Shown here in pieces: positions 1 through 5,421 of a stretch of DNA of 8,231 nt (positions are counted from its first letter, which is position 1; every line of letters begins with the position of its first letter). The translations under genes were made by a program, and so were the position numbers. Source of the DNA: Caldifarciminota bacterium (GTDB lineage Bacteria > Hydrothermota > Hydrothermia > B15-G9 > WFZT01); the NCBI GenBank assembly GCA_026991055.1, contig JALXCE010000053.1, positions 1 to 8,231 of the forward strand, given 5' to 3'. Below the pieces are notes generated by a model. The model was not told the origin of the DNA. It saw nothing but the letters and a program-made list of their open reading frames with translations, and made no database searches.

Positions 1-155
1 CCCGCATCAAACTCAGCCATGTAGTATTCTTCTGGAGGAGTATCGCCGTAAGTTTGTGTCTGGTGCGTCCTTCCCCATGTCCAATTACCGTTTACAGCCT
101 CATTCTCCCATCCATCAGGTGGAAATTCGCTTTCAAAGCCTTCATGCCAGATCAC
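1..155 (-). repeat. J module 4 of surface protein, incomplete at window edge
   Basis: Residues about 946 to 996 begin a further J module: VIWHEGFESEFPPDGWENEAVNGNWTW followed by YYMAEFDA. Only the first third is visible. Its presence shows that the J-C alternation continues beyond the window. Confidence 0.65.
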
Positions 156-2990
156 ATTTTGCCATGTCACCTCAACAATTTTACTTATGGAGTCGTTGCT
201 GGCTATCGTGTCGCCTGAAAGTTTCGTCCATGCAATTATGGTGTCATATCCTGTTGAAGTCGGCGTCCAAGAGGCGTAGACCGTGTCAATAGACTGAACC
301 TTGAGGGTATCAATTTTCGTAGAATCGACCGATTTGGACGACTTTATCTCGTAATAGACCCATACATTTGTCTGAGTGCGAGAACCGAAATTCTTTACAA
401 TAAATCCGATAGAGTCCTGAGTGTTGACATGATAGAGGAGAGAAGCAAGGTTTATGACCCCCACATCCTTTGGTGTGTTGCGGAAAATTTCTACTTTATC
501 GAGGTGTATGTCAGAGCCGCCTTGACCAACTGCTTTGAACGACACGATGACCGAATCACCGGTGTATTCTGATATGTCAACGGTGTGCTGAAGCCAGCTC
601 CTGCTTGAGCGGTAGCGGTAAATCGTATCGACCTCTGTCCAGTCGGACGGCCATGAGCCACCGCCGCGTTTTTTGACCTCGACCACAAGATAGTCGTTCT
701 CGTCAGAAAAGTTGTTATCGTGGAACATCTGAAATTTCACAGTGGCAGCAGAATCGGTTGTCATATCCATCGTGTCGGTTATCAATCTCGCCCATGTGCC
801 TGATGCATACATGTGCGATTCAAAGTAAACGAGATAATCTCCATCTGCCGGGTTGTAGCCGTAAGGGTAGTTGGTCTTGTTGGACCTCTGCCAGTGTATC
901 CCACTCGAAGAGCTGTCCTGCGACCATCCAGGAGGCAAAAATTGTGTCTCAAAGCTTTCTACTATATGCACACCCTGCTGCCATATAGTGGCAGTCGTAT
1001 TTGAAGTATCATTGCCGCGCCTTTCATCCGTCGAAAGGTTTGTCCATGCGGTGATGGTGTCAGTGCCTGCTGCGGGCGGCGTCCACAGCCCAAAGACCGT
1101 GTCCGTTGCGCCTGAATCGATGGATGACACAAGAACCGAATCCTTTACCTTGCTGAGCGCATTTTGATAAACAACATAGAAATCCGACTGTGCTTGTGTC
1201 CCAAGGTTCTTGACGATGAACCATAGTGTATCTTCTTCTTCCGCATAATATCGTGATTTCGTCAGTATTCCTGCGACAGCGAGGTCGTTCTGTATGTTCT
1301 GTGCAATGACTTCGACATCGTCGATATGTATGTCGTTCCCGTATCCGGATATGGCGTGAAAAGCTATGATTATGGAATCCCCGGTGTAGTTGTCCAGTGA
1401 AATCTCGTGTTTCTTCCACTGATCACCTGATGCGTCATAACGCTTGTAACCTGTGAGAGTTGTCCAGTCGGACCATGAACCGCCGCTCCTGTATTTCACC
1501 TCAACGGCGAGGGAATCGTTTTTGGTTGAATATTCATCATCATGGAACATCCAGAACGAAAGCGTGGAGGCATTGTAATTTGATAGGTCAAGTGTGTCTG
1601 TAATTAGCCGTGCGGAGTTGCCAGATGAAGCATTGTATGAGTTATACATGGCGACATAAGTGCCACCGTGCGCGTTGTATCCACTCGGATGATATGTGCC
1701 CTCATGTTTCTGCCATGTGTAGCCTCCGCTAACATCCACATTCTGCCATTCTGAAGGAGGGAATGCGTTCTCAAACCCTTCTGAAAGCAGGACAGCACCG
1801 TTAATTACAGATGCCGTTGCACTCGATGTGTCGTTGCCGTGGTTTTGATCATTTGAAAGGTTCGTCCATGCGGTGATAGTGTCAGTGCCTGCTATGGATG
1901 GCGTCCATAGGCCATAAACCGTGTCAGTTGCACCTGATGCAAGCGATGAAATCTGAACCGAATCTTTCACCTTCGTCAGAGCGTTTTGATAGACTACATA
2001 GAAATTTGACTGGTCGTTGGCCCCAAAATTCTTAACAACAAACCACAGAGTATCTTGCTCATCCTTGCTATAAATGCTCTTTGTAATAACCTCAAGCGCA
2101 CCGACATCGTTGGCGTAAACCACATTAACGGTCTGACTGGTAGTGTCGTTGCTGTGGTCCTCATCGTTCGATAGGTTTGTCCATGCGGTGATGGTGTCAG
2201 TGCCGACAGAAGGAGGCGTCCATAGTCCAAAAACTGTGTCGGTAACACCTGCTGCGAGCGATGAAATCTGAACCGAATCCTTCACCTTCGTGAGGGCATT
2301 CTGATAGACAACATAGAAGTTTGATTGGTCGTTGGACCCGAAATTCCTGACGATGAACCACAGTGTATCCTGAGTATTAACCTGATAGGAAGATTTTGCG
2401 ATAATTCCCGTTACACCAACATCGTTTGGCGGAGGTGCCTCAATTGATACATCGTCGATGTGAAGGTCGTTTCCGTAAGCGGAAATGGCATGGAATGAGA
2501 TGATAATGGAGTCACCTGTGTAAGATGAGAGGTCAATTTGATGCTCCTGCCATGCATCGCCTGATGGGTCATACCTCTTGAAGGTTTGAAGTGCTGTCCA
2601 GTCAGAGGGCCAGGAGCCGCCGCTGCGCTTCTTGATCTCAACCACTATGGAATCGTTCGAGCTGGAGTAACCATCATCATGGAACATCCAGAACTTGAGT
2701 GTGGCGGTAGAATATGAGCTGAGGTCAACTGTATCGGTAATGAGCCGCGCAGAGTAGCCTGAAGAGGCACTGTAAGAGTTATACATAGCGACATAGGAGC
2801 CACTGTGGGCATTATAACCACCCGGATTATTAGTTCCCTGATACTTTTGCCATACGTAATCTCCATTGACAGCTATATTTTGCCATCCTGAAGGTGGAAA
2901 GGTGCTACCTTCAAATCCCTCCTGCAGGATGGGGGTAGCGTGGAGGTACATGATGAAAAGAAGTGTTGTTAGTGTGGAGGTTATTTTCAT
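1..2990 (-). CDS. Giant secreted multi-domain surface protein (choice-of-anchor J/cleaved-adhesin plus CARDB-like repeats), N-terminal part, C-terminus beyond left edge
   Basis: Reading leftward from an ATG at 2990, the frame stays open for 996 codons to the window edge, so the gene is partial and its C-terminus is unseen. Residues 1-18 look like a signal peptide (Lys2, hydrophobic LLFIMYL core, Ala18 before the likely cleavage site), so the protein is exported. Four J modules begin at residues 21, 399, 674 and 946, each with an EGFE or ESFE motif, FPP-x-x-W or LPPGW, and, where complete, ARLITDT, FHD and a final DIHIDDV-type strand. Four CARDB-like C modules begin near 189, 294, 567 and 840, each with a V-KN-G strand, a WTP turn and a DTI-AWT strand. 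No catalytic domain is visible. It is probably a surface adhesin or the accessory region of a larger exoprotein; the missing C-terminus should hold the anchor or sorting signal. The strong Shine-Dalgarno AGGAGGTGA ahead of the ATG fixes the start. Module identity is by motif; exact family names are inferred. Confidence 0.88.
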   Translation of the reverse strand, partial: MKITSTLTTLLFIMYLHATPILQEGFEGSTFPPSGWQNIAVNGDYVWQKYQGTNNPGGYNAHSGSYVAMYNSYSASSGYSARLITDTVDLSSYSTATLKFWMFHDDGYSSSNDSIVVEIKKRSGGSWPSDWTALQTFKRYDPSGDAWQEHQIDLSSYTGDSIIISFHAISAYGNDLHIDDVSIEAPPPNDVGVTGIIAKSSYQVNTQDTLWFIVRNFGSNDQSNFYVVYQNALTKVKDSVQISSLAAGVTDTVFGLWTPPSVGTDTITAWTNLSNDEDHSNDTTSQTVNVVYANDVGALEVITKSIYSKDEQDTLWFVVKNFGANDQSNFYVVYQNALTKVKDSVQISSLASGATDTVYGLWTPSIAGTDTITAWTNLSNDQNHGNDTSSATASVINGAVLLSEGFENAFPPSEWQNVDVSGGYTWQKHEGTYHPSGYNAHGGTYVAMYNSYNASSGNSARLITDTLDLSNYNASTLSFWMFHDDEYSTKNDSLAVEVKYRSGGSWSDWTTLTGYKRYDASGDQWKKHEISLDNYTGDSIIIAFHAISGYGNDIHIDDVEVIAQNIQNDLAVAGILTKSRYYAEEEDTLWFIVKNLGTQAQSDFYVVYQNALSKVKDSVLVSSIDSGATDTVFGLWTPPAAGTDTITAWTNLSTDERRGNDTSNTTATIWQQGVHIVESFETQFLPPGWSQDSSSSGIHWQRSNKTNYPYGYNPADGDYLVYFESHMYASGTWARLITDTMDMTTDSAATVKFQMFHDNNFSDENDYLVVEVKKRGGGSWPSDWTEVDTIYRYRSSRSWLQHTVDISEYTGDSVIVSFKAVGQGGSDIHLDKVEIFRNTPKDVGVINLASLLYHVNTQDSIGFIVKNFGSRTQTNVWVYYEIKSSKSVDSTKIDTLKVQSIDTVYASWTPTSTGYDTIIAWTKLSGDTIASNDSISKIVEVTWQNVIWHEGFESEFPPDGWENEAVNGNWTWGRTHQTQTYGDTPPEEYYMAEFDA
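165..473 (-). repeat. CARDB-like module C4 of surface protein (diverged)
   Basis: This codes residues about 840-942. It begins with KDVGVINLASLLYHVNTQDS and retains FIVKNFGSRTQT, SIDTVYASWTPTSTGYDTIIAWTKLSGD and SNDSISK. The VYYEIKSSKSVDSTK segment replaces the VVYQNALTKVKDSV signature of C1-C3, making it the least similar C module. Confidence 0.65.
480..971 (-). repeat. J module 3 of surface protein (diverged)
   Basis: This codes residues about 674-837. It starts with HIVESFETQFLPPGW and keeps ARLITDTMDM, VKFQMFHDN, NDYLVVEVKKRGGGSW, TGDSVIVSFKA and DIHLDKVEIF. The loop after W700 differs from J1 and J2, and the YVAMYNSY stretch is replaced by YLVYFESHMY. It is the same fold family but older or under different selection. 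Confidence 0.68.
984..1292 (-). repeat. CARDB-like module C3 of surface protein
   Basis: This codes residues about 567-669. It repeats the C1/C2 pattern (DTLWFIVKNLG, DFYVVYQNALSKVKDSV, GLWTPP, GTDTITAWTNLS, GNDTSN) but is more diverged, especially in the segment after KDSV. The part encoding AGTDTITAWTNLS remains nearly identical in DNA to C1 and C2. Confidence 0.72.
1302..1796 (-). repeat. J module 2 of surface protein
   Basis: This codes residues about 399-563. It opens with LLSEGFENAFPPSEW and carries YVAMYNSYNASSGNSARLITDT, FWMFHDDEYS, RSGGSWSDW and GNDIHIDDVEV. It is strongly similar to J module 1, with small differences such as loss of one Pro-Ser step in the GGSW loop. Confidence 0.72.
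1803..2426 (-). repeat. Tandem pair of CARDB-like modules (C1 and C2) in surface protein
   Basis: Two consecutive modules of about 103 residues (C1 at 2118-2426, residues 189-291; C2 at 1803-2111, residues 294-396) share DTLWF-V-NFG, DQSNFYVVYQNALTKVKDSVQISSLA and GTDTITAWTNLSND. The DNA is also very similar, with an uninterrupted identical stretch of just over 20 bp around the coding for DSVQISSL. Elsewhere in the protein only one C module lies between J modules, so this pair looks like a recent tandem duplication. Confidence 0.78.
2436..2930 (-). repeat. J module 1 of surface protein (MAM-like / choice-of-anchor J)
   Basis: This codes residues about 21-185. It starts at ILQEGFEG, continues through GSYVAMYN, ARLITDTVDLS, LKFWMFHDD, VVEIKKRSGGSWPSDW and the TGDSIIISFHA strand, and ends at HIDDVSIEA. 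The Trp-rich beta-sandwich pattern matches the MAM-like cleaved-adhesin and choice-of-anchor J families of secreted proteins. It is closest to J module 2. Confidence 0.72.
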
Positions 2991-2998
2991 TTTCTTTT

Positions 2999-3007
2999 TC
3001 ACCTCCT
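2999..3007 (-). promoter_or_regulatory. Strong ribosome binding site of the surface protein gene
   Basis: On the minus strand AGGAGGTGA lies just upstream of the ATG at 2990, separated by an A-rich spacer. It is a near-full anti-Shine-Dalgarno match and the best RBS in the window. It decides the start and implies high translation. Confidence 0.85.
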
Positions 3008-3032
3008 ATTTTTAGGTTAACGAACTGGCTGT

Positions 3033-3061
3033 AGTTTAGGAGGAATCAACTAATTGAACAA
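3033..3061 (-). promoter_or_regulatory. Candidate sigma70-type promoter of the surface protein gene
   Basis: On the minus strand TTGTTC (3056-3061) and TAAACT (3033-3038) are separated by exactly 17 bp in the 135-bp gap between the regulator's stop and the surface protein's start. The match to consensus is modest (3 of 6 and 4 of 6), so this is only a candidate. The gap shows no clear terminator for the preceding regulator gene, so read-through cotranscription is also possible. Confidence 0.25.
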
Positions 3062-3125
3062 GGTGCATAAACGGATACCTTTTCGAGGGATTTTTGCAGG
3101 TTTTAAGGAAAGAGTGTTTAGAACC

Positions 3126-3839
3126 TTAGCCTTTCAAAACTTTAGTAAGGAGCTCGGCCCTCCTTTTAACCCCCATTTTCTTATAAACAGACCTCAAGGA
3201 TTTTTTAATTGCATGGATAGATGTCCCCCTATCAACGGCAATTTCTTTAAGGTCAAGGCCTTTGAAGATTGATTTCAGTACATATTGCTCTCCGGGGGAA
3301 AGTCTGTATTTCCGTGCGGCTCTGTTTAAGAGTTGCTCAAAAAGGTAGACTTCGAAGTCTTCAAGAATGGAAAGATAATTTGCTGCCCTCAATGCCAGCT
3401 TAAGATGGTATTTCATATTGGAAAATTTCCTTTTTTCTGCCGGGGAGAAGGGGTCTTTTCTGTGCATACTTATAAAACCGATGTAGGTATTTTCGATAAA
3501 GAAGTTCTCAATAATAGCATCATATCCCTCGACCTGCATAGCGCCGAGGCGAATGAATTCCTTTATTACTTCCTCTGTGATTTTCTGGGCATCAATAAAT
3601 CTGTGTTCCTCTTCGTAGACAACTCTGCTCACAGGCGGAGGAACCTCAACTTCTTCTCGGGCTACAAATTCAACACGCAGGTCAATTTTCCTTTCTAATT
3701 TCCGTGAAACCAGCTCAGGAGCAATGTAAACAATTACGTACTCTGCATCGAAAATTGTGTGAAGCATCTCCTTGACTCCGAGCAGGATGGAGTCACTGTC
3801 AGTGGCTTCGGATATGATTTTCCATAGTGCCCGTGTCAT
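3126..3839 (-). CDS. LuxR-family transcriptional regulator with GAF-like N-terminal sensor domain
   Basis: With the ATG at 3839 the protein has 237 residues. The first roughly 150 look like a GAF-type sensor (segments EMLHTIFDAEYVIVYIA and NTYIGFISMHRKDPFSPAEKRKF, ending in a helix resembling the usual GAF-to-HTH linker). The last 58 residues form a LuxR helix-turn-helix: LSPGEQYVLKSIFKGLDLKEIA, then SIHAIKKSLRSVYKKMGV and RRAELL. The usual TVK-x-H of the recognition helix reads AIKKSL here. There is no receiver domain, transmembrane segment or signal peptide, so it is probably a cytoplasmic DNA-binding regulator responding to an unknown ligand. A GTG at 3920 would add 27 residues, but that stretch overlaps a palindromic repeat remnant and has no RBS; TTG at 3860 is another option. 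I prefer 3839 because a perfect TATAAT lies 9 nt upstream. It is encoded just upstream of the surface protein in the same direction and may control it. Confidence 0.8.
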   Translation of the reverse strand: MTRALWKIISEATDSDSILLGVKEMLHTIFDAEYVIVYIAPELVSRKLERKIDLRVEFVAREEVEVPPPVSRVVYEEEHRFIDAQKITEEVIKEFIRLGAMQVEGYDAIIENFFIENTYIGFISMHRKDPFSPAEKRKFSNMKYHLKLALRAANYLSILEDFEVYLFEQLLNRAARKYRLSPGEQYVLKSIFKGLDLKEIAVDRGTSIHAIKKSLRSVYKKMGVKRRAELLTKVLKG

Positions 3840-3848
3840 CTTTCCGAA

Positions 3849-3854
3849 ATTATA
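3849..3854 (-). promoter_or_regulatory. TATAAT -10 box close to the regulator start
   Basis: On the minus strand a perfect TATAAT ends 9 nt before the ATG at 3839. No convincing -35 hexamer is found at 16-18 bp spacing, and no Shine-Dalgarno sequence fits at normal spacing. Transcription from here would give a leaderless or nearly leaderless mRNA, which supports the 3839 start over 3920. Confidence 0.3.
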
Positions 3855-3907
3855 AGACAAAAATTCGCCCCGTGGTAGATTTTTGAGAAGAATTTTACAT
3901 CTGCTTA

Positions 3908-3937
3908 TTCCCCCACGCACAAAGTGCGGGTCGGAGG
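3908..3937. repeat. Degenerate palindromic repeat copy A
   Basis: CGCAC-AAA-GTGCG (3916-3928) is a perfect small hairpin flanked by CCCC on the left and GGTCGGAGG on the right. The arrangement resembles the complement of copy D near 4289-4345. It appears to be a truncated or decayed member of the same family and overlaps the alternative GTG start of the regulator. Confidence 0.4.
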
Positions 3938-3974
3938 CCTTTATCTTAAAAATTTCTAAATTTCAAGCGGAATG

Positions 3975-4018
3975 CTCCCTCCCTCGCCCTCCCCCGCGCT
4001 TCTCGCGGGGGAGGGAAG
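3975..4018. repeat. GC-rich palindromic repeat copy B (perfect 12-bp stem)
   Basis: CCCTCCCCCGCG (3987-3998) pairs perfectly with CGCGGGGGAGGG (4004-4015) around a 5-nt loop. The extra C-rich flank is on the left (CTCCCTCCCTCG), the reverse of copies C and D, so this copy is inverted. It belongs to the widespread CCTCACCCC-x-CCTCTCCCC type of REP-like element. Confidence 0.75.
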
Positions 4019-4075
4019 AATTTGTAGCAGTTTTAGAACACAAGCTTCGCCTGTGAAGAGAAATATTTTTGGTAT

Positions 4076-4107
4076 TGTGGCCACACATGCTTTAAACATA
4101 ATTATGT
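4076..4107. promoter_or_regulatory. Two perfect short palindromes 21 bp apart (possible operator)
   Basis: TGTGGCCACA (4076-4085) and ACATAATTATGT (4096-4107) are perfect palindromes of 10 and 12 bp whose centres lie 21 bp apart, two DNA helical turns. They sit in the divergent intergenic region between the regulator and kdsA. They could bind dimeric regulators, but the two sequences differ from each other and chance cannot be excluded. Confidence 0.22.
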
Positions 4108-4174
4108 GACAATCCCCTTAGCCCAGGTGCACAGCTCTTAGTTCCAAGCTTTGAGATAGCAAATTAAAACAATT

Positions 4175-4222
4175 CCTCTCCCCACATAAATTCCTTGCGG
4201 GGAGAGGATTGAGGTGAGGGGC
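4175..4222. repeat. GC-rich palindromic repeat copy C
   Basis: CCTCTCCCC (4175-4183) pairs with GGGGAGAGG (4199-4207) across a 15-nt loop and is followed by the tail ATTGAGGTGAGGGG (4208-4221). Stem plus purine-rich tail is the typical layout of this REP-like family. Confidence 0.75.
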
Positions 4223-4288
4223 TACGTACCCTTCACTACTTGCAAATTGAGCGGAAAGGGAAAATTTAAATTCAATTGTTTCGGAAAT

Positions 4289-4345
4289 CCCCCCTCCTAT
4301 CCTCCCACATACAAAATGCGTGGGGGGAGGAATGAGGTGGGGGGC
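4289..4345. repeat. GC-rich palindromic repeat copy D
   Basis: CCTCCCACAT (4301-4310) and ATGCGTGGGGGGAGG (4316-4330) form an imperfect stem, followed by AATGAGGTGGGGGG (4331-4344). It has the same orientation and tail as copy C. Together the two copies generate a spurious minus-strand frame with two PHL-x-P repeats. Confidence 0.7.
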
Positions 4346-4402
4346 AAATTTTTCATTAAAAATCAAAGTTTATAAAATTTTTCGAACAAACTTAGTCTGG
4401 TC

Positions 4403-4431
4403 TTGCGGAGTGGGGGCTTTTGTGATATCCT
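4403..4431 (+). promoter_or_regulatory. Candidate kdsA promoter with extended -10
   Basis: TTGCGG (4403-4408) and TATCCT (4426-4431) are separated by 17 bp, with a TGN extended -10 element at 4423-4425. The -10 ends 9 nt before the kdsA ATG, and no Shine-Dalgarno is visible, so transcription would start almost at the start codon. A second AT-rich candidate, TATAAAAT at 4371-4378, lacks a good -35. Confidence 0.35.
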
Positions 4432-4440
4432 AAAGCCATT

Positions 4441-5283
4441 ATGATAAAGACAAAGGTTGTAAAAGTTGGCAATGTAGAGATTGGCGGCGGAAAGCCCATT
4501 GCATTGATAGCAGGTCCGTGCGTGATCGAATCTGAAAAGCTCGTGATGGAAGTGGCTGAAGAGATTAAAAGGATCACGGAAGACCTCGGAATAGGATTCA
4601 TTTTCAAATCTTCTTACGCCAAGGATAACCGCTCGAGCGTCAAAAATTACTACGGTCCAGGTGTGGTTGAAGGTACGAAGATACTCAGGAAGGTAAAGGA
4701 AACCTTTGGAATTCCAGTACTTTCCGATGTGCACTATCCGGATGAAGTTCCCATTGCGGCTGAGGTGCTTGATGTGATTCAGATACCGGCTTTTCTCTCC
4801 ATGCAGACCCGGCTAACTCTCGAGGTGGCAAAGACAGGAAAGGTTGTAAATGTCAAAAAAGGTCAGTTCCTTGCCCCTCAGGATGTAAAAAACATCGTGG
4901 GGAAGATCGAGTCAGTTGGTAATCACAACATTCTTCTTACTGAACGAGGAACGAGCTTCGGTTACCATAACCTTGTGGTGGATATGAGGTCCTTTAGAAT
5001 TATGCAGAAAACCGGATATCCCGTGGTTTTTGATGTCACTCACACCATCAGGGTTTATGGAATCCCTTCATCGGACCCGAGGGGTGGTCAGCCGGAGTTC
5101 ATTGAGCCACTGGCTCGTGCCGGTGTGGGCGCCGGGGTTGATGCCATGTTTATTGAAACACACCCAAATCCCCCGGAGGCGCTTTCCGATGCAGCGAGTA
5201 TGCTTCCACTATCGAAACTAAGACCCTTACTTGAGCAGTTGATTGAAATTGACAGGATTGTGAAGTCGAGGATGGATGAATAA
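4441..5283 (+). CDS. kdsA: 3-deoxy-8-phosphooctulonate synthase (Kdo-8-P synthase), metal-dependent class
   Basis: This cytoplasmic TIM-barrel enzyme condenses phosphoenolpyruvate with arabinose 5-phosphate to Kdo-8-phosphate, an early committed step towards the Kdo of LPS inner core. The 280 residues match the family's usual length and run without breaks. AGPCVIES places Cys27 as the metal ligand, with His201 (DVTHTIR), Glu239 (FIETHP) and Asp250 (LSDAAS) at the expected spacing, so it belongs to the metal-dependent class. Substrate-site residues Lys56, Lys61, Asn63, Arg64, Lys139 (NVKKGQF) and Arg169 (TERGTSFGYHNLVVDMRS) are present. Two loops are odd: the usual DKANRSS reads AKDNRSS (60-66), and the usual RQTDL reads MQTRL (121-125). 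The ATG at 4441 is the only start, since an in-frame TGA lies a few codons upstream. No operon partner follows closely; the next gene is 138 bp away. Assignment to kdsA is strong; altered substrate preference is conceivable. Confidence 0.93.
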   Translation: MIKTKVVKVGNVEIGGGKPIALIAGPCVIESEKLVMEVAEEIKRITEDLGIGFIFKSSYAKDNRSSVKNYYGPGVVEGTKILRKVKETFGIPVLSDVHYPDEVPIAAEVLDVIQIPAFLSMQTRLTLEVAKTGKVVNVKKGQFLAPQDVKNIVGKIESVGNHNILLTERGTSFGYHNLVVDMRSFRIMQKTGYPVVFDVTHTIRVYGIPSSDPRGGQPEFIEPLARAGVGAGVDAMFIETHPNPPEALSDAASMLPLSKLRPLLEQLIEIDRIVKSRMDE

Positions 5284-5421
5284 ATTTAAAAAATTGATGA
5301 CAAAAGTTTTCCCATTCTACCCCAGCCCCGCCTTCCCAGAGGAAAGGAAGAGAGTTTCATTCTCGACAGCATATTTTGAAACGGGTGAAAATTAGATACA
5401 AAGTTTGCCTGTGAGGGTAAA
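5284..5421. other. Short intergenic region between kdsA and DUF72 gene
   Basis: The 138 bp begin AT-rich, hold the degenerate palindrome E and end with the weak GAGGG RBS of the DUF72 gene. I see no hairpin followed by a T-run and no clear promoter, so read-through from kdsA is possible. Confidence 0.5.
5310..5350. repeat. Possible degenerate palindromic repeat copy E
   Basis: CCCCAGCCCC precedes CCTTCCC (5331-5337), a 3-nt loop and GGAAAGG (5341-5347), a stem with one mismatch. The left C-rich arm plus stem has the same order as copy B, so this is likely a decayed fifth member between kdsA and the DUF72 gene. No T-run follows, so it is a poor terminator. Confidence 0.35.

Larger units (their letters stand above)
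3840..4440. other. Divergent intergenic region rich in palindromic repeats
   Basis: About 600 bp separate the regulator (minus) from kdsA (plus). I find no convincing gene here. The minus-strand frame over 4118-4366 translates to PHLNPLPAR-type and PHLIPPPTH-type sequence, typical of a translated palindromic repeat rather than a protein. The region holds three clear and one degenerate GC-rich palindromes and two short perfect palindromes, with candidate promoters at both ends. The sequence between the repeats is AT-rich. Confidence 0.7.

Noticed and set aside
56..1167. Several plus-strand frames of 60-100 codons opposite the surface protein
   Set aside because: They are antisense to a continuous coding frame with strong domain repeats, and have composition unlike real proteins.
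165..2426. CRISPR-like or tandem DNA array in the repetitive left third
   Set aside because: The repeats are protein-domain sized (about 300-500 bp), in frame and degenerate, with no short identical spaced units.
3333..3698. A 121-codon plus-strand frame antisense to the LuxR regulator
   Set aside because: The opposite strand encodes a recognisable GAF-LuxR protein; the plus frame has no family resemblance and no RBS.
3840..3920. Extension of the regulator to the GTG at 3920
   Set aside because: It would begin inside a degenerate palindrome and has no RBS; the sensor domain is complete from the ATG at 3839. Not fully excluded.
3987..4015. Perfect GC hairpin as an intrinsic terminator
   Set aside because: No T-run follows on either strand, and it lies upstream of both flanking genes, not downstream of any.
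4118..4366. An 82-codon minus-strand frame
   Set aside because: It reads through palindromic repeats C and D and gives the PHL-x-P repeat translation typical of such elements; no RBS or family match.
4363..4734. A 123-codon minus-strand frame overlapping the kdsA start
   Set aside because: It is antisense to the conserved N-terminal part of kdsA and has no recognisable features.
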